DNA of 64,000 nt from JAUWGC01 sp963753055 (GCA_963753055.1 CAVWAP010000009.1:124001-188000); one strand, 5' to 3'. Counted from the stretch's first letter, positions 27,906-37,522 are shown. Program-made: numbers and translations. Notes: generated from the sequence alone by a model not told the origin.

Positions 27906-29513
27906 ATGAAACACAACCTTATCCCGGGGATTTTTATCCCTGCTTTTTTTTACATGGCAAGCATTTTATTGCCTGTAATAAGCTTCGCTCAGATTGATCC
28001 TGCACGCGAGATCCGTGATGAATGCACAAGTGTAACTGTTGGCAAAAAGGCCACTGTTGATGGTTCGGTGATCACCTCGCATACCGATGATAGTCACCGT
28101 ACCCGGTCATGGATAGACATTAAAGCCCCTGCCGATCATCCTGATGGTGCCATGATGCCCATGTACAAAAGGGTCAATTGTGATACCATGGCCATGCCAA
28201 TCTACCAGCACAAAAAGATCGGTGAGATCCCACAAGTATTGCATACTTATGGTTATATCAATACAGCCTATCCATGCATGAACGAACACCAGGTTGCCAT
28301 TGGTGAATCTACCTTCGGTGGTCGTTCTGTTCTTCAATCGCATGAAGGGTTAATTGACTGCCAGCGCCTTTGCCAGTTGATGCTTGAGCGGTGCAAGACT
28401 GCCAGGGAGGCCATTGAACTGGCCGGAGAGTTGACAAAAAAATATGGGTGGAACGATGCCGGTGAATGCTTGACCATCTCAGATAAGAATGAAGTCTGGC
28501 ATCTTGAGATCGTAGGCCCGGGAAAAGGCAAGGTAGGCTCTATATGGGTGGCCCAAAGGGTTCCGGACGATCATGTTTCTGTGAATGCCAATGCCAGCAG
28601 GATCTTATACATCAATCCGAAGGACAAGGATTATTTTATGGTATCTGACAATATTTACGATATGGCCCTGGATTCCGGATGGTGTGTATCTAAAGAGAAA
28701 TTTAAGTTTTGTTATGCATACGCACCGGAAAGCCGCGCTTCATTCGCTGCAAGACGAAGGGAATGGCGTGTATTCGACCTGGTAGCTCCTTCCATGAAGC
28801 TGGACCCTAACGGTGAAAACTTCCCCTTCTCAGTAAAACCAGATAAGCCAGTAACCCTGCAGCAACTTGTAAACATCTTCAAAGATTATTACGAGGGCAC
28901 TCCTTTTAATTTTGTTAAGGATATTACTGTAACCGATAAGGATGGGAAAACAGTCATCTCTCCCATGGCGAATCCCTTTATGCCTTATGACATGAATAAG
29001 GTTTTCAAGATCAATGGAGGATGGGGCTGGCGTGGTGAACGTACAATCGCACGCTGGTACACTATGTATGCCACGATCATTCAGAGCCGTGAATGGCTGC
29101 CCGATCCACTGGGTGGCGTTGTCTGGCTGGCTATGGATAACGTGGCAACTTCAATCTATATCCCGGTATATTGCAGCGCATCTGATCTTCCGGAACCCTA
29201 TAAAACCCCGGGCAGGACAAATGGATATACCCGTAAATCAGCCTGGTGGGCATTCAACCGCCTGGGAACCCTCGCCGCTCAACGCTGGGGAGACATGCGT
29301 AAGGATGTTGACGCCAAATTCGCTCCTATGCAACAAGAACTATTTGACATGCAACCTGCTTTTGAGGCAAAAGTCCTGCCAGTCCTTGAAAAAGATCCCG
29401 TTAAAGCCCGTAAGATGCTAACGGATTATACAAGGCAGTGGGGTACCAGAGTGGTTGAGGAAGCCTGGGAGCTGGGAGATTTTCTCTGGACCAAATATGA
29501 TGAAAAATTCTAG
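27906..29513 (+). CDS. C69 family dipeptidase (PepD-like), secreted
   Basis: The open frame starts at 27705, inside the divergent PurF gene. The ATG at 27906 begins a real signal peptide (MKHNLIPGIFIPAFF, cleaved near ISFAQ) and gives 535 residues. The C69 hallmark ECTSVTVGKKATVDGSV places nucleophile Cys40 eleven residues after the signal cleavage, as in autoprocessed N-terminal nucleophile hydrolases. NEHQVAIGEST and WHLEIVGPGKGKVG are further family motifs. It should hydrolyse dipeptides in the periplasm. It is first of three genes spaced 11-12 bp, followed by an M14 peptidase and a YfcC carrier. Confidence 0.92.
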   Translation: MKHNLIPGIFIPAFFYMASILLPVISFAQIDPAREIRDECTSVTVGKKATVDGSVITSHTDDSHRTRSWIDIKAPADHPDGAMMPMYKRVNCDTMAMPIYQHKKIGEIPQVLHTYGYINTAYPCMNEHQVAIGESTFGGRSVLQSHEGLIDCQRLCQLMLERCKTAREAIELAGELTKKYGWNDAGECLTISDKNEVWHLEIVGPGKGKVGSIWVAQRVPDDHVSVNANASRILYINPKDKDYFMVSDNIYDMALDSGWCVSKEKFKFCYAYAPESRASFAARRREWRVFDLVAPSMKLDPNGENFPFSVKPDKPVTLQQLVNIFKDYYEGTPFNFVKDITVTDKDGKTVISPMANPFMPYDMNKVFKINGGWGWRGERTIARWYTMYATIIQSREWLPDPLGGVVWLAMDNVATSIYIPVYCSASDLPEPYKTPGRTNGYTRKSAWWAFNRLGTLAAQRWGDMRKDVDAKFAPMQQELFDMQPAFEAKVLPVLEKDPVKARKMLTDYTRQWGTRVVEEAWELGDFLWTKYDEKF

Positions 29514-29524
29514 ATCAATTTAAT

Positions 29525-32155
29525 ATGAAAATACACAAACAATTGCTGGTATGTATTGCCGTCATCCTTTGCGTTTCACTTAATGCGCAGGATGTATCTA
29601 CTTTTCCAAATCCAGATTCTTATTTTGGATTCAGGCCCGGCGCCGACAGGATGCTGTTCAGCTATGAAGACCTGATAGGATACCTGGAAGAAGCTGATAA
29701 AGCATCTGACCGTTTAAAGTTGGAAAATGTCGGGCAATCCCCTATGGGTAAACCCATGTACATCGCATTTATCTCTTCTCCGGAGAACATAAATAACCTG
29801 GAAAAGTTAAGAGTAATCAATGAAGAGCTGGCAATGAACCCAGCTATTCAAAAAACTGAAAAAGAAAATATGCTGGAGGAAGGCAAAGTGTTTTTTCTGG
29901 CAACCCTTTCCATGCATTCTACCGAGGTAGGACCAAGCCAGTCAGCCCCATTGCTTGCATACCAGCTATGTACTACCGAAGATCCAGACGAATTGCAATG
30001 GCTGGATGATGTAGTTTATATGATGGTTCCCTGCCATAATCCAGATGGTATGGACATGATCGTAGACCATTATAATAAATACAAAGGGACCAAGCATGAA
30101 GGCAGTTCAATGCCAGGGGTTTACCATAAATATGTTGGACATGACAACAACAGGGACTTTCTGAAATTATCACAGGAGGATACTAAAGTAATCGCCAGGA
30201 TCTATAATACCGAATGGTTTCCGCAGGTCATGGTTGAGAAGCACCAGATGGGCTCCACCGGTGTGCGCTATTTCGTGCCTCCACCACATGATCCCATTGC
30301 TCAAAATGTAGATGCAGCCGTGTGGAACTGGGTTGGTGTTTTTGGCTCAAATATGATGACCGATATGACAGGGGACGGACTTCTGGGTGTTTCACAGCAT
30401 TATCTTTTTGATGATTACTGGCCTGGCTCAACGAATACCTGTCTCTGGAAAAATGTTATTGGATTCCTGACTGAATGCGCCAGCGTTAAGCTTGCAACTC
30501 CCATATATATCGAGCCCAATGAGCTAGGAGCCTATGGCAAAGGCCTGGCAGAATATGAGAAAGGTATCAATTTGCCTGCACCCTGGCCTGGAGGCTGGTG
30601 GAAATTGGGTGATATCATTGACTATGAGATATCCAGCACCATGTCAATCATAAAAACTTCCTCCTTGCACAGAAGGAAAATCCTTGAGTTCAGAAATGAA
30701 ATGTGTATCAAGGAAATAAAGAAAGGCAACGAACAGCCACCCTTTTACTATGTATTGCCCTTGAAGCAACACGATCAAGGTGAACTTGTCGACCTGGTTA
30801 ACCTATTGATTGAGCATGGTGTCACCATCAATGAACTGGGCAATAACTTCAGGTTTCATGATCGTATGTTCTCTAAAGGCGACATCGTAGTCCCAATGGC
30901 ACAAACATACAGGGCATTTATCAAAGAAGCACTTGAAGCTCAACAGTTCCCTGTCCGTCACTACACACCAGGCGGAAAAATGATCAAACCTTACGATATC
31001 ACCAGCTGGTCGCTGCCCTTGCACAATGGTGTTAAATCATTTGAAATCAATGAGATAAGTAATAAAGCCAGGCCTCCGATGCACCCTCTGAAAGGTGAAT
31101 ACAGTATTCAGCAGGACCAGCCTGAACAAATATTTGGTATGATATTCACAGCCAATCACAATGAAAGTTATAAAGCAGCTTTTCTTGCTAAAGAACTTGA
31201 ATTAAAAGTGGATCGCTTGGATACTGTATTCAAATACCAGCAACAGAAATTCCCAAAAGGAAGCTTTATTGTCTATAATAATTCGAAAGATGATATAAAA
31301 GACTTTTGGAGTCAATTAAATGTCTCACCGCAGGTTATTCCAGAGTCCACCGATATTCCCGGGAAGCCCTTCCAGGTGCCTCGTATTGCGCTTGTTGAAA
31401 CCAATATGCACGACATGGATGCAGGATGGACCAGGTTCGTATTCGACCAGTTTCATATCCCATATCGTGTGATTAAACCGGCAGATTTTGAGAAAACAGA
31501 TTTTGTTAAAGAGTATGATGTTGTAGTATTTCCAGGGACTAGAAAATCTGTTTTAATAGATGGCAAGTACCAATCAGGAAGTACTTTTTATATCAGCAGC
31601 TACCCTCCGGAATTCACAAAAGGCATGGGTAAGAAAGGGATGGCCAAGCTTATGACATTCCTGGATAAAGGCGGGATCATTGTTTCCTGGGGCCGCTCAA
31701 CAGAGCTGTTCATGGGCACTTTAAGTATAAAACATGGGGAGGATGACACTGAGGAGTTTCAGCTCCCAATCAGGGATGAGACAAAACAGCTTAGCAAGGA
31801 CTTTTACTGCCCGGGCTCATTTCTCAGGATGAATATAAACAATAACTACTTGCTCACTTTGGGCATGGAAAAAGAAGCAGGTATCTTCTACAGGGGGGCA
31901 CCGGTATTTCAGACATCACTACCACGATTTGATATGGATCGAAGGGTCATTGGCTATTTCCCCAGGAAGGACATTTTATTAAGTGGCTATCTGAAAGATG
32001 AGGATGCCATTGCTGATAAAACTGTCATGGCATGGCTCAAAAAAGGGAAAGGCCAACTGGTCCTGATGGCTTTTCATCCACAATTCAGGGCCTCCACAGG
32101 AGCCACATACAAACTCTTGTTCAATGCGCTTTTATTACCGAAATCTGAAAAGTAA
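29525..32155 (+). CDS. M14 family zinc carboxypeptidase, secreted
   Basis: This 876-residue protein has a signal peptide (cleaved near SLNAQ). The zinc site is THE HxxE type: His131 and Glu134 in LSMHSTEVGPSQ, with the third ligand probably the His of VEKHQMGSTG near residue 240. PCHNPDGMDM and GHDNNRDF are M14 motifs. The long C-terminal half (about 500-876) holds a Rossmann-like or GATase-1-like domain, common in large bacteroidete M14 proteins. It removes C-terminal residues from peptides outside the inner membrane. The neighbours suggest an oligopeptide-to-amino-acid route. Confidence 0.9.
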   Translation: MKIHKQLLVCIAVILCVSLNAQDVSTFPNPDSYFGFRPGADRMLFSYEDLIGYLEEADKASDRLKLENVGQSPMGKPMYIAFISSPENINNLEKLRVINEELAMNPAIQKTEKENMLEEGKVFFLATLSMHSTEVGPSQSAPLLAYQLCTTEDPDELQWLDDVVYMMVPCHNPDGMDMIVDHYNKYKGTKHEGSSMPGVYHKYVGHDNNRDFLKLSQEDTKVIARIYNTEWFPQVMVEKHQMGSTGVRYFVPPPHDPIAQNVDAAVWNWVGVFGSNMMTDMTGDGLLGVSQHYLFDDYWPGSTNTCLWKNVIGFLTECASVKLATPIYIEPNELGAYGKGLAEYEKGINLPAPWPGGWWKLGDIIDYEISSTMSIIKTSSLHRRKILEFRNEMCIKEIKKGNEQPPFYYVLPLKQHDQGELVDLVNLLIEHGVTINELGNNFRFHDRMFSKGDIVVPMAQTYRAFIKEALEAQQFPVRHYTPGGKMIKPYDITSWSLPLHNGVKSFEINEISNKARPPMHPLKGEYSIQQDQPEQIFGMIFTANHNESYKAAFLAKELELKVDRLDTVFKYQQQKFPKGSFIVYNNSKDDIKDFWSQLNVSPQVIPESTDIPGKPFQVPRIALVETNMHDMDAGWTRFVFDQFHIPYRVIKPADFEKTDFVKEYDVVVFPGTRKSVLIDGKYQSGSTFYISSYPPEFTKGMGKKGMAKLMTFLDKGGIIVSWGRSTELFMGTLSIKHGEDDTEEFQLPIRDETKQLSKDFYCPGSFLRMNINNNYLLTLGMEKEAGIFYRGAPVFQTSLPRFDMDRRVIGYFPRKDILLSGYLKDEDAIADKTVMAWLKKGKGQLVLMAFHPQFRASTGATYKLLFNALLLPKSEK

Positions 32156-32167
32156 AAGAGAGATAAT

Positions 32168-33760
32168 ATGTTAAAAAAGAGAAAAATACCTCATACCTAT
32201 GCGATCATATTTTACATCATTATTATCGCAGCTGTCCTGACATGGATCATACCGGGTGGGGAGTATGTGGAAACAGTTACTATCGAAGACGGGATTGAAA
32301 AGCAGGAGGTAACTTTCCAATATACAGATAGCAATCCGCAAACCTGGCAAATCTTTGCTGCAATTTTCAAAGGCTTTGAGCGCCAGGCAGGAATTATTGT
32401 ATTTATCCTGATGATAGGCGGGGCTTTCTGGATCATGAACAGCAGCAAAGCAATCGATGTGGGGATACTTTCATTTTTAAAATTCACCAAGAAGGTCGAA
32501 AAGTATAAGTTCTTTAAAATGCTTGGCGTTGACAATATTGTTATCACTCTTGTAATGCTTTTGTTTTCTGTATTCGGTGCCGTTTTTGGTATGAGTGAAG
32601 AGACCATTGCCTTTATTATTGTAATGGTCCCGCTTGCTATTTCTATGGGCTATGACTCCATAGTGGGTGTATCAATGTGTTTTGTGGCAGCCGGACTTGG
32701 ATTCGCGGGGGCTGTCCTGAACCCTTTCACCATTGGCATTGCACAGGGTATTGCAGAATTGCCATTGTTCTCAGGCTTTGAGTACAGACTGTTCTGTTGG
32801 GTCGTTATCAATGTCATAGGCATTGCGTATATTCTAAGGTATGCACGCAGAATCAAAAAAGATCCTACCCGTTCGCCTGTTTATCATGATGATGATTACT
32901 GGAGGAAAAGAGGAGCAGGAGATCTTGATTCTATCGAAACTAAAAGGCCTGCAGGCGCCTGGATCTCGTATGGCATTATCCTGTTGTCACTGGTAGTATT
33001 CTCATGGTTGTATCCCATGACAGAAATGAAAATAGGCAATAACTCCGCTACATTACCCATGTTACCTGTTTCAACCGGTCTTTTTGCGATTCTTGGGCTC
33101 CTGTCATTGAGAAAATCGGCCCAGTTCTTCATCCTTTCACTCCTGCTGTTTACTATACTCTTCCTGATTGTAGGCGTAATGGGTTATGGATGGTATATCA
33201 TGGAGATAGCAACCCTGTTCTTTGCTATGGGGATCTTCTCCGGTATAGCCATGGGTTATAATGATAATACAACCGTTAAGTATTTTCTTGAAGGAGTAGG
33301 TGATATCATTTCAGCTGCCCTGGTAGTTGGTCTGGCCGGTGGTATTATTATCATCCTTGAAGATGGTAAGGTGATCGATACGATTCTTTATGGCATGAGT
33401 AAATCCATGAAAGGTGTTGGAGATATTGGTGCAGTAGGTATTATGTATGTGATACAGAATATCATCAATATTGTGATCCCTTCAGGATCGGCAAAGGCTG
33501 CATTAACAATGCCAATTATGGCGCCTTTCTCCGACCTGATAGGTATTTCACGGCAGGCTACAGTCATGGCATTCCAATTTGGTGATGGCTTTACCAACCT
33601 GATCACACCCACCTCCGGTGTGTTGATCGGTGTGCTGGGCGTTGCCAAGATCCCTTATGATAAATGGGTGAAGTGGATCACACCATTGATCGTGATATTG
33701 ATATTATTGGGATTTTTACTACTGATACCGACGGTTACATTGGAGCTTAATGGGTTTTAA
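32168..33760 (+). CDS. YfcC/DcuC-superfamily carrier
   Basis: This 530-residue membrane protein has twelve or more hydrophobic segments. The start KKRKIPHTYAIIFYIIIIAA and then LTWIIPGGEY are typical of YfcC-family (PF03606) anaerobic carriers. The helix-loop motifs FGMSEETIAFI and NIVIPSGSAKAALTMPIM are also characteristic. Such carriers move amino acids, short peptides or dicarboxylates. Being third after two secreted peptidases, it probably imports their products. The substrate is inferred from the operon only. Confidence 0.85.
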   Translation: MLKKRKIPHTYAIIFYIIIIAAVLTWIIPGGEYVETVTIEDGIEKQEVTFQYTDSNPQTWQIFAAIFKGFERQAGIIVFILMIGGAFWIMNSSKAIDVGILSFLKFTKKVEKYKFFKMLGVDNIVITLVMLLFSVFGAVFGMSEETIAFIIVMVPLAISMGYDSIVGVSMCFVAAGLGFAGAVLNPFTIGIAQGIAELPLFSGFEYRLFCWVVINVIGIAYILRYARRIKKDPTRSPVYHDDDYWRKRGAGDLDSIETKRPAGAWISYGIILLSLVVFSWLYPMTEMKIGNNSATLPMLPVSTGLFAILGLLSLRKSAQFFILSLLLFTILFLIVGVMGYGWYIMEIATLFFAMGIFSGIAMGYNDNTTVKYFLEGVGDIISAALVVGLAGGIIIILEDGKVIDTILYGMSKSMKGVGDIGAVGIMYVIQNIINIVIPSGSAKAALTMPIMAPFSDLIGISRQATVMAFQFGDGFTNLITPTSGVLIGVLGVAKIPYDKWVKWITPLIVILILLGFLLLIPTVTLELNGF

Positions 33761-33767
33761 GCATTCG

Positions 33768-33840
33768 ATGTTCCATGTACAATGTTCAAATCTCCATGTG
33801 CCAGGGTATTTGGAACATGGTCCATTGAACATGGAACATG
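33768..33840. repeat. Imperfect inverted repeat between convergent genes
   Basis: Left arm GTTCCATG...TTCAA (33770-33788) pairs with the right arm TTGAACATGGAAC (33825-33837). A further GGAACATGG copy lies between them. It fills most of the gap between the carrier and hydrolase stops and could act as a bidirectional terminator, or be a dispersed intergenic repeat. Confidence 0.5.
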
Positions 33841-33849
33841 ATTTACTAT

Positions 33850-34893
33850 TTATAGTCTTTGGTCAGATTCATTAAAATACTCCCTGACAGCCCTGATGCT
33901 TTCTTCAGGCTTTTCTCCAAACATCGTATGGCCGGCACCTTCGATGACTACCAATTCAGCATTGGGGTATAGTTTCATTTGCCGTTTTTGGTACTCCGGA
34001 CCGATCAGCTTATTGCAGGACCCAGCCAGAAAAAGGACTTTATTGTGATAGTTTTCTATCCCTTCTGCAAAATTGAATTCAAACTCCCCCTTCTCATTCA
34101 TGCCGGATTGTGGAATAACCTTGCTTGCAAGTGCACCAATACGCCACAACCCAATCTCTGCATTTTGAATTTTACCTTCACAGAAGTAGTCCTTCAATGG
34201 ATGATTATCAATTGGTGATAAGACCACCTCCTGCATGAAATAGTCCTGCCTGGCCTGTGGGTCGGGGCCATGGACATGCTGGGATTTAAACCAGGCTTTT
34301 GCTATATAGTAAATGGCCTGGAAGCTAAACCCAACTGCAAAATTATTTGTTTTTTCCTGCAGCTCCCTGCCAAACTCAGGAGTAAGGAAACCGGGTTCGG
34401 CCAATACAAGCTTCTCCACTTTCTCCGGATGCTGCCCGATATAGCCGGTTGCCAGCATTGCTCCCCAGGAATGCCCTATGAGGTAAACCTTTCCAGTATC
34501 TGCATAGAAGTTAATGAGGTTATCAAGATCCCTGTAATAATTCTCAACGGTCAGCTCATTGGCATCAACCCTGGCTGACAGGCCACATCCTCGCTGGTCA
34601 TAAAAGACCACAAAGTAATCATCCATTAAGTCAGCCAAAGGAAGGAGGTATTGAAAATCATCTCCGGGCCCGCCATGGATCACGATCACAACAGGATTGG
34701 CAGTATCCCCAAATGATTCTACGTGCAATACAGCTTCATCCAGGACCAGGTAAGGGTGACTGGGATCCTGCTCTACAGTTTTCATTACCGTCTGACTGCC
34801 CATGCCAAGCAAATAAAAGACAATAAACAGGACGACCAGAAGGGCAATAAAATATAAAAGGATCCTGAGAAGTATTTTACTGAATTTTTTCAT
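33850..34893 (-). CDS. Alpha/beta hydrolase (proline iminopeptidase-like), membrane anchored
   Basis: This 347-residue protein begins with a membrane helix (about 8-30, ILLYFIALLVVLFIVFYLL). The hydrolase core follows: the oxyanion motif HGGPGDDFQYLLP, the DQRGCGLSAR loop typical of proline iminopeptidases, nucleophile elbow GHSWGAM and the C-terminal catalytic His in GAGHTMFGEKP. It probably cleaves an N-terminal proline or a related amide or ester, anchored at the outer face of the inner membrane. It lies two bases downstream of the phosphofructokinase stop, so the genes are co-transcribed, although no functional link is obvious. Confidence 0.85.
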   Translation of the reverse strand: MKKFSKILLRILLYFIALLVVLFIVFYLLGMGSQTVMKTVEQDPSHPYLVLDEAVLHVESFGDTANPVVIVIHGGPGDDFQYLLPLADLMDDYFVVFYDQRGCGLSARVDANELTVENYYRDLDNLINFYADTGKVYLIGHSWGAMLATGYIGQHPEKVEKLVLAEPGFLTPEFGRELQEKTNNFAVGFSFQAIYYIAKAWFKSQHVHGPDPQARQDYFMQEVVLSPIDNHPLKDYFCEGKIQNAEIGLWRIGALASKVIPQSGMNEKGEFEFNFAEGIENYHNKVLFLAGSCNKLIGPEYQKRQMKLYPNAELVVIEGAGHTMFGEKPEESIRAVREYFNESDQRL

Positions 34894-34895
34894 AT

Positions 34896-35936
34896 TTATC
34901 TCCTTTCACCAAAGCACACATCCATGCTCCTGGCTTTTTTTATCAGGGAATAATCGGGTGGAACAAGTCGTAGCTTCCCGCCTACTTCGCTTAAAGGGAC
35001 CGCATCAATATCAGGTCCTTTGAGGGCAACCATTTTTCCAAACTCTCTTTTGGCAATCAGCTCCACCGCTTTAGCACCGTACCTTGTAGCCAGTATACGA
35101 TCCATTGGGGAGGGGCTGCCTCCCCGTTGAATGTAACCAAGGACAGTCCGCCTTGTTTCCAGGCCTGTCAGTTCATTGATCCTTTCAGAAATATATGATC
35201 CCGCCGACTTGCCTTTCTTTGTCTTTATCCCTTCGGCTACAACCACAATGGTGTATGGTTTCTTATTCTTCACCCTTTTGTTCAGGTACTTAACGATAAT
35301 ATCTTCATCATACTCAATCTCCGGAATCAGGATCAGGTCTCCCCCACCTGCCAGGCCTGAATACAATGTAAGCCAACCGGCATGGTGCCCCATTATCTCA
35401 ATAACCATTGTCCTTTTATGAGAGTTGGCGGTAGTATGCAAACGATCTATTGCATCCGTAGCTATCCCCAGGGCACTGTCAAAGCCAAAGGTCACATCCG
35501 TTCCCCATACATCATTATCAATGGTTTTGGGTATCCCGATAATATTTAGCCCTTCTTCAGCCAATTTTGAAGCTGTTTTCTGGGTCCCATTACCTCCAAT
35601 ACAGACCAGTGCCTCCAAGCCCAGTTCATTATAATGCTTTTTGATGAGCTTTGGCTTGTCAATCTTCAACTGGTTGTCGACCGACTTGAAGGGTTTCTCT
35701 CTTGAAGTTCCAAGGATTGTCCCTCCCAGTGTAAGGATACCAGAAAGCTCCTCCTCTTCCAGCTTATGATATTCCTGGTTGATCAGCCCCAGGAACCCGG
35801 AAGAGATACCATACACTTCCATTCCATATTGGACAATAGCGGTCTTGCCTACACCTCTTATAGCGGCGTTCAATCCAGGACAATCCCCGCCTGCGGTCAA
35901 AATCCCAATCCGCATTCCTTTTGTTAACTCAGCCAT
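34896..35936 (-). CDS. 6-phosphofructokinase, mixed ATP/PPi-type residues
   Basis: This 346-residue enzyme phosphorylates fructose 6-phosphate at C1 in glycolysis. Motifs are ILTAGGDCPGLNAAIRG at the start, the phosphoryl-donor loop GGNGTQKTA, the catalytic PKTIDNDVWGTDVTFGF and GYIQRGGSPSPMDR. In E. coli PfkA numbering it has Gly104, the ATP-type residue, but Lys124, the PPi-type residue. The Mg-binding Asp103 is replaced by Asn. This mix fits the mixed-substrate group of PFKs, and the preferred donor is uncertain. The polypyrimidine repeat region lies just upstream of the start. Confidence 0.92.
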   Translation of the reverse strand: MAELTKGMRIGILTAGGDCPGLNAAIRGVGKTAIVQYGMEVYGISSGFLGLINQEYHKLEEEELSGILTLGGTILGTSREKPFKSVDNQLKIDKPKLIKKHYNELGLEALVCIGGNGTQKTASKLAEEGLNIIGIPKTIDNDVWGTDVTFGFDSALGIATDAIDRLHTTANSHKRTMVIEIMGHHAGWLTLYSGLAGGGDLILIPEIEYDEDIIVKYLNKRVKNKKPYTIVVVAEGIKTKKGKSAGSYISERINELTGLETRRTVLGYIQRGGSPSPMDRILATRYGAKAVELIAKREFGKMVALKGPDIDAVPLSEVGGKLRLVPPDYSLIKKARSMDVCFGERR

Positions 35937-35983
35937 AATAGTCTATTCTTAAAATCGTAAAACTCAAACAAACCTCTCTCTTC

Positions 35984-36190
35984 TCTCCCCGCCTTCGGCG
36001 GGATGTCCCTCGGCTTTGCCTCGCTCCACTTCTCTCTTCTCTCTTCTCTCTTCTCTCTTTTTCTCTTCTCTCTTCTCTCTTTTCTCCTCTCTCTTCTCTC
36101 TTTTCTCCTCTCTCTTTTCTCTTTTCTCCTCTCTCTTTTCTCCCCGCCTTCGGCGGGATGTCCCTCGGCTTTGCCTCGCTCCACTTCTCT
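35984..36190. repeat. 117-nt pure pyrimidine tract flanked by exact 52-bp direct repeats
   Basis: Two identical 52-bp copies (35984-36035 and 36139-36190) each begin with the hairpin CCCGCC-TTC-GGCGGG and continue through CCCTCGGCTTTGCCTCGC. Between them lies a CT microsatellite of TCTCTTC-like units. Plus-strand bases 36029-36145 contain only C and T. The right copy ends one base before the symporter stop. Open frames across it are Arg/Lys/Glu or Ser/Leu/Phe low complexity and are not genes. Confidence 0.9.
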
Positions 36191-36191
36191 T

Positions 36192-37403
36192 TTATACCCG
36201 AAGGGTCTCTCCTTCCGACTTAGCAATAATCACCGCGCCACAGCTATCACTCCATACGTTGGTCGCTGTTCTGAACATATCAAGTATTCGGTCGACGGCC
36301 AGGATAAGACCAACCCCTTCCAGGGGTAAACCGACAACGGTCAGGATGATGGTTATCATCACCAGCCCGGCCATGGGTATTCCTGCAGCACCAATTGAGG
36401 CAAGCAGCGCCGTTATTACTACCAGGACCTGCTGCATAAATGAAAGCTCAATACCATACGCCTGGGCAATAAACATAACAGCAACACATTCATATAGTGC
36501 GGTACCATCCATATTGATAGTAGCTCCAAGGGGAAGGGTGAAGCTGGTGATCTTATTGGATACGCCGCTGTTGTCCTCAACAGCCTGCATTGTCAATGGT
36601 AGTGTAGCATTGGATGAAGAGGTTGAAAAGGCAGTTAAAAGAGGTGTTCTCATAAAATTAAAATGCCTCCAGGGCCTGGCCTTACCGATATACTTTGTTA
36701 TTAAAGGTAAAGTGATGAATGCATGCAGGGATAGCGCTATCAAAACCACCATCATATATAAGCCCATGCTCTCCATCAACGACATCAGGTCATCCTGTTC
36801 TGAGACTGTCTTTGCTACCAATCCAAAAATTCCAAATGGGGTGAACCTGATTACAAAGAGGGTAACTTTCATCATAACCTCAAAGACTGCATTGAAAAAA
36901 TCCGTCATCAGCTGATTGGATTTTTTACTTACCCTGGTGATGAAAAAACCAAACAAGATGGCAAAAAAGATCACTGAAAGCATCTGGGTATTGCTGGCAA
37001 AAGCACCTACAATATTCTCAGGAATGATACGTATCAATACATCACTCAGGGACTGTGAGGTGACTTCCAGTTCAACTGCCTGCTGAAGGTTCAGGTCTGC
37101 TCCCACTCCCGGCCTGAATATATTTACCAGGACCAGGCCAGTGATGATGGCGAACGTGCTGGTCAGGACATAATACAGGATCGTCTTCAATCCCAGTCTC
37201 CCCAGGTTCTCCGCATTACCGATATTGGTTACTCCCGAGATGATAGAACTGAGGACCAGTGGAATGATGATCATCTTCAGGGCCCTGAGGAATATATCCC
37301 CCATCCAGGATACCCAATTCACATAGTCTTTTAAAAACACACCGAACAAAACAGCCAGGATCAGTGCTATTAGAATCTGCCAGTGCAGTTGGATCTTTCT
37401 CAT
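36192..37403 (-). CDS. Dicarboxylate/amino acid:cation symporter (DAACS, GltP/DctA-like)
   Basis: This 403-residue carrier has eight helices plus re-entrant loops. The serine-rich hairpin TAFSTSSSNATLPLTMQA near residue 275, then LPLGATINMDGTALYE and the closing DRILDMFRTATNVWSDS, are hallmarks of the glutamate/aspartate/dicarboxylate transporter family. It takes up acidic amino acids or C4-dicarboxylates with Na+ or H+. The sequence alone does not fix the substrate. Its 3' end abuts the 52-bp repeat element, which may provide its termination hairpin. Confidence 0.93.
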   Translation of the reverse strand: MRKIQLHWQILIALILAVLFGVFLKDYVNWVSWMGDIFLRALKMIIIPLVLSSIISGVTNIGNAENLGRLGLKTILYYVLTSTFAIITGLVLVNIFRPGVGADLNLQQAVELEVTSQSLSDVLIRIIPENIVGAFASNTQMLSVIFFAILFGFFITRVSKKSNQLMTDFFNAVFEVMMKVTLFVIRFTPFGIFGLVAKTVSEQDDLMSLMESMGLYMMVVLIALSLHAFITLPLITKYIGKARPWRHFNFMRTPLLTAFSTSSSNATLPLTMQAVEDNSGVSNKITSFTLPLGATINMDGTALYECVAVMFIAQAYGIELSFMQQVLVVITALLASIGAAGIPMAGLVMITIILTVVGLPLEGVGLILAVDRILDMFRTATNVWSDSCGAVIIAKSEGETLRV

Positions 37404-37522
37404 ACTTGAATGTGCTTTAACTGTTAAAAATAGAAAAAAACACTGTGCTGTTTGAAACGGATGTACCAGTAAATTGTTTTTTTAATACCTTTATGGGCTC
37501 TAATAATCTTAAGTTCAACCAC

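Noticed and set aside
36036..36138. CT repeats considered as a CRISPR array
   Set aside because: The units are degenerate microsatellite with no unique spacers, and no cas gene is present.
35924..36226. Minus-strand open frame with repeated Arg-Arg-Lys-Glu, and plus-strand Ser/Leu/Phe frames over the same DNA
   Set aside because: They are translations of the pyrimidine tract and its flanking repeats. The composition is pure low complexity and they overlap real genes on both sides.
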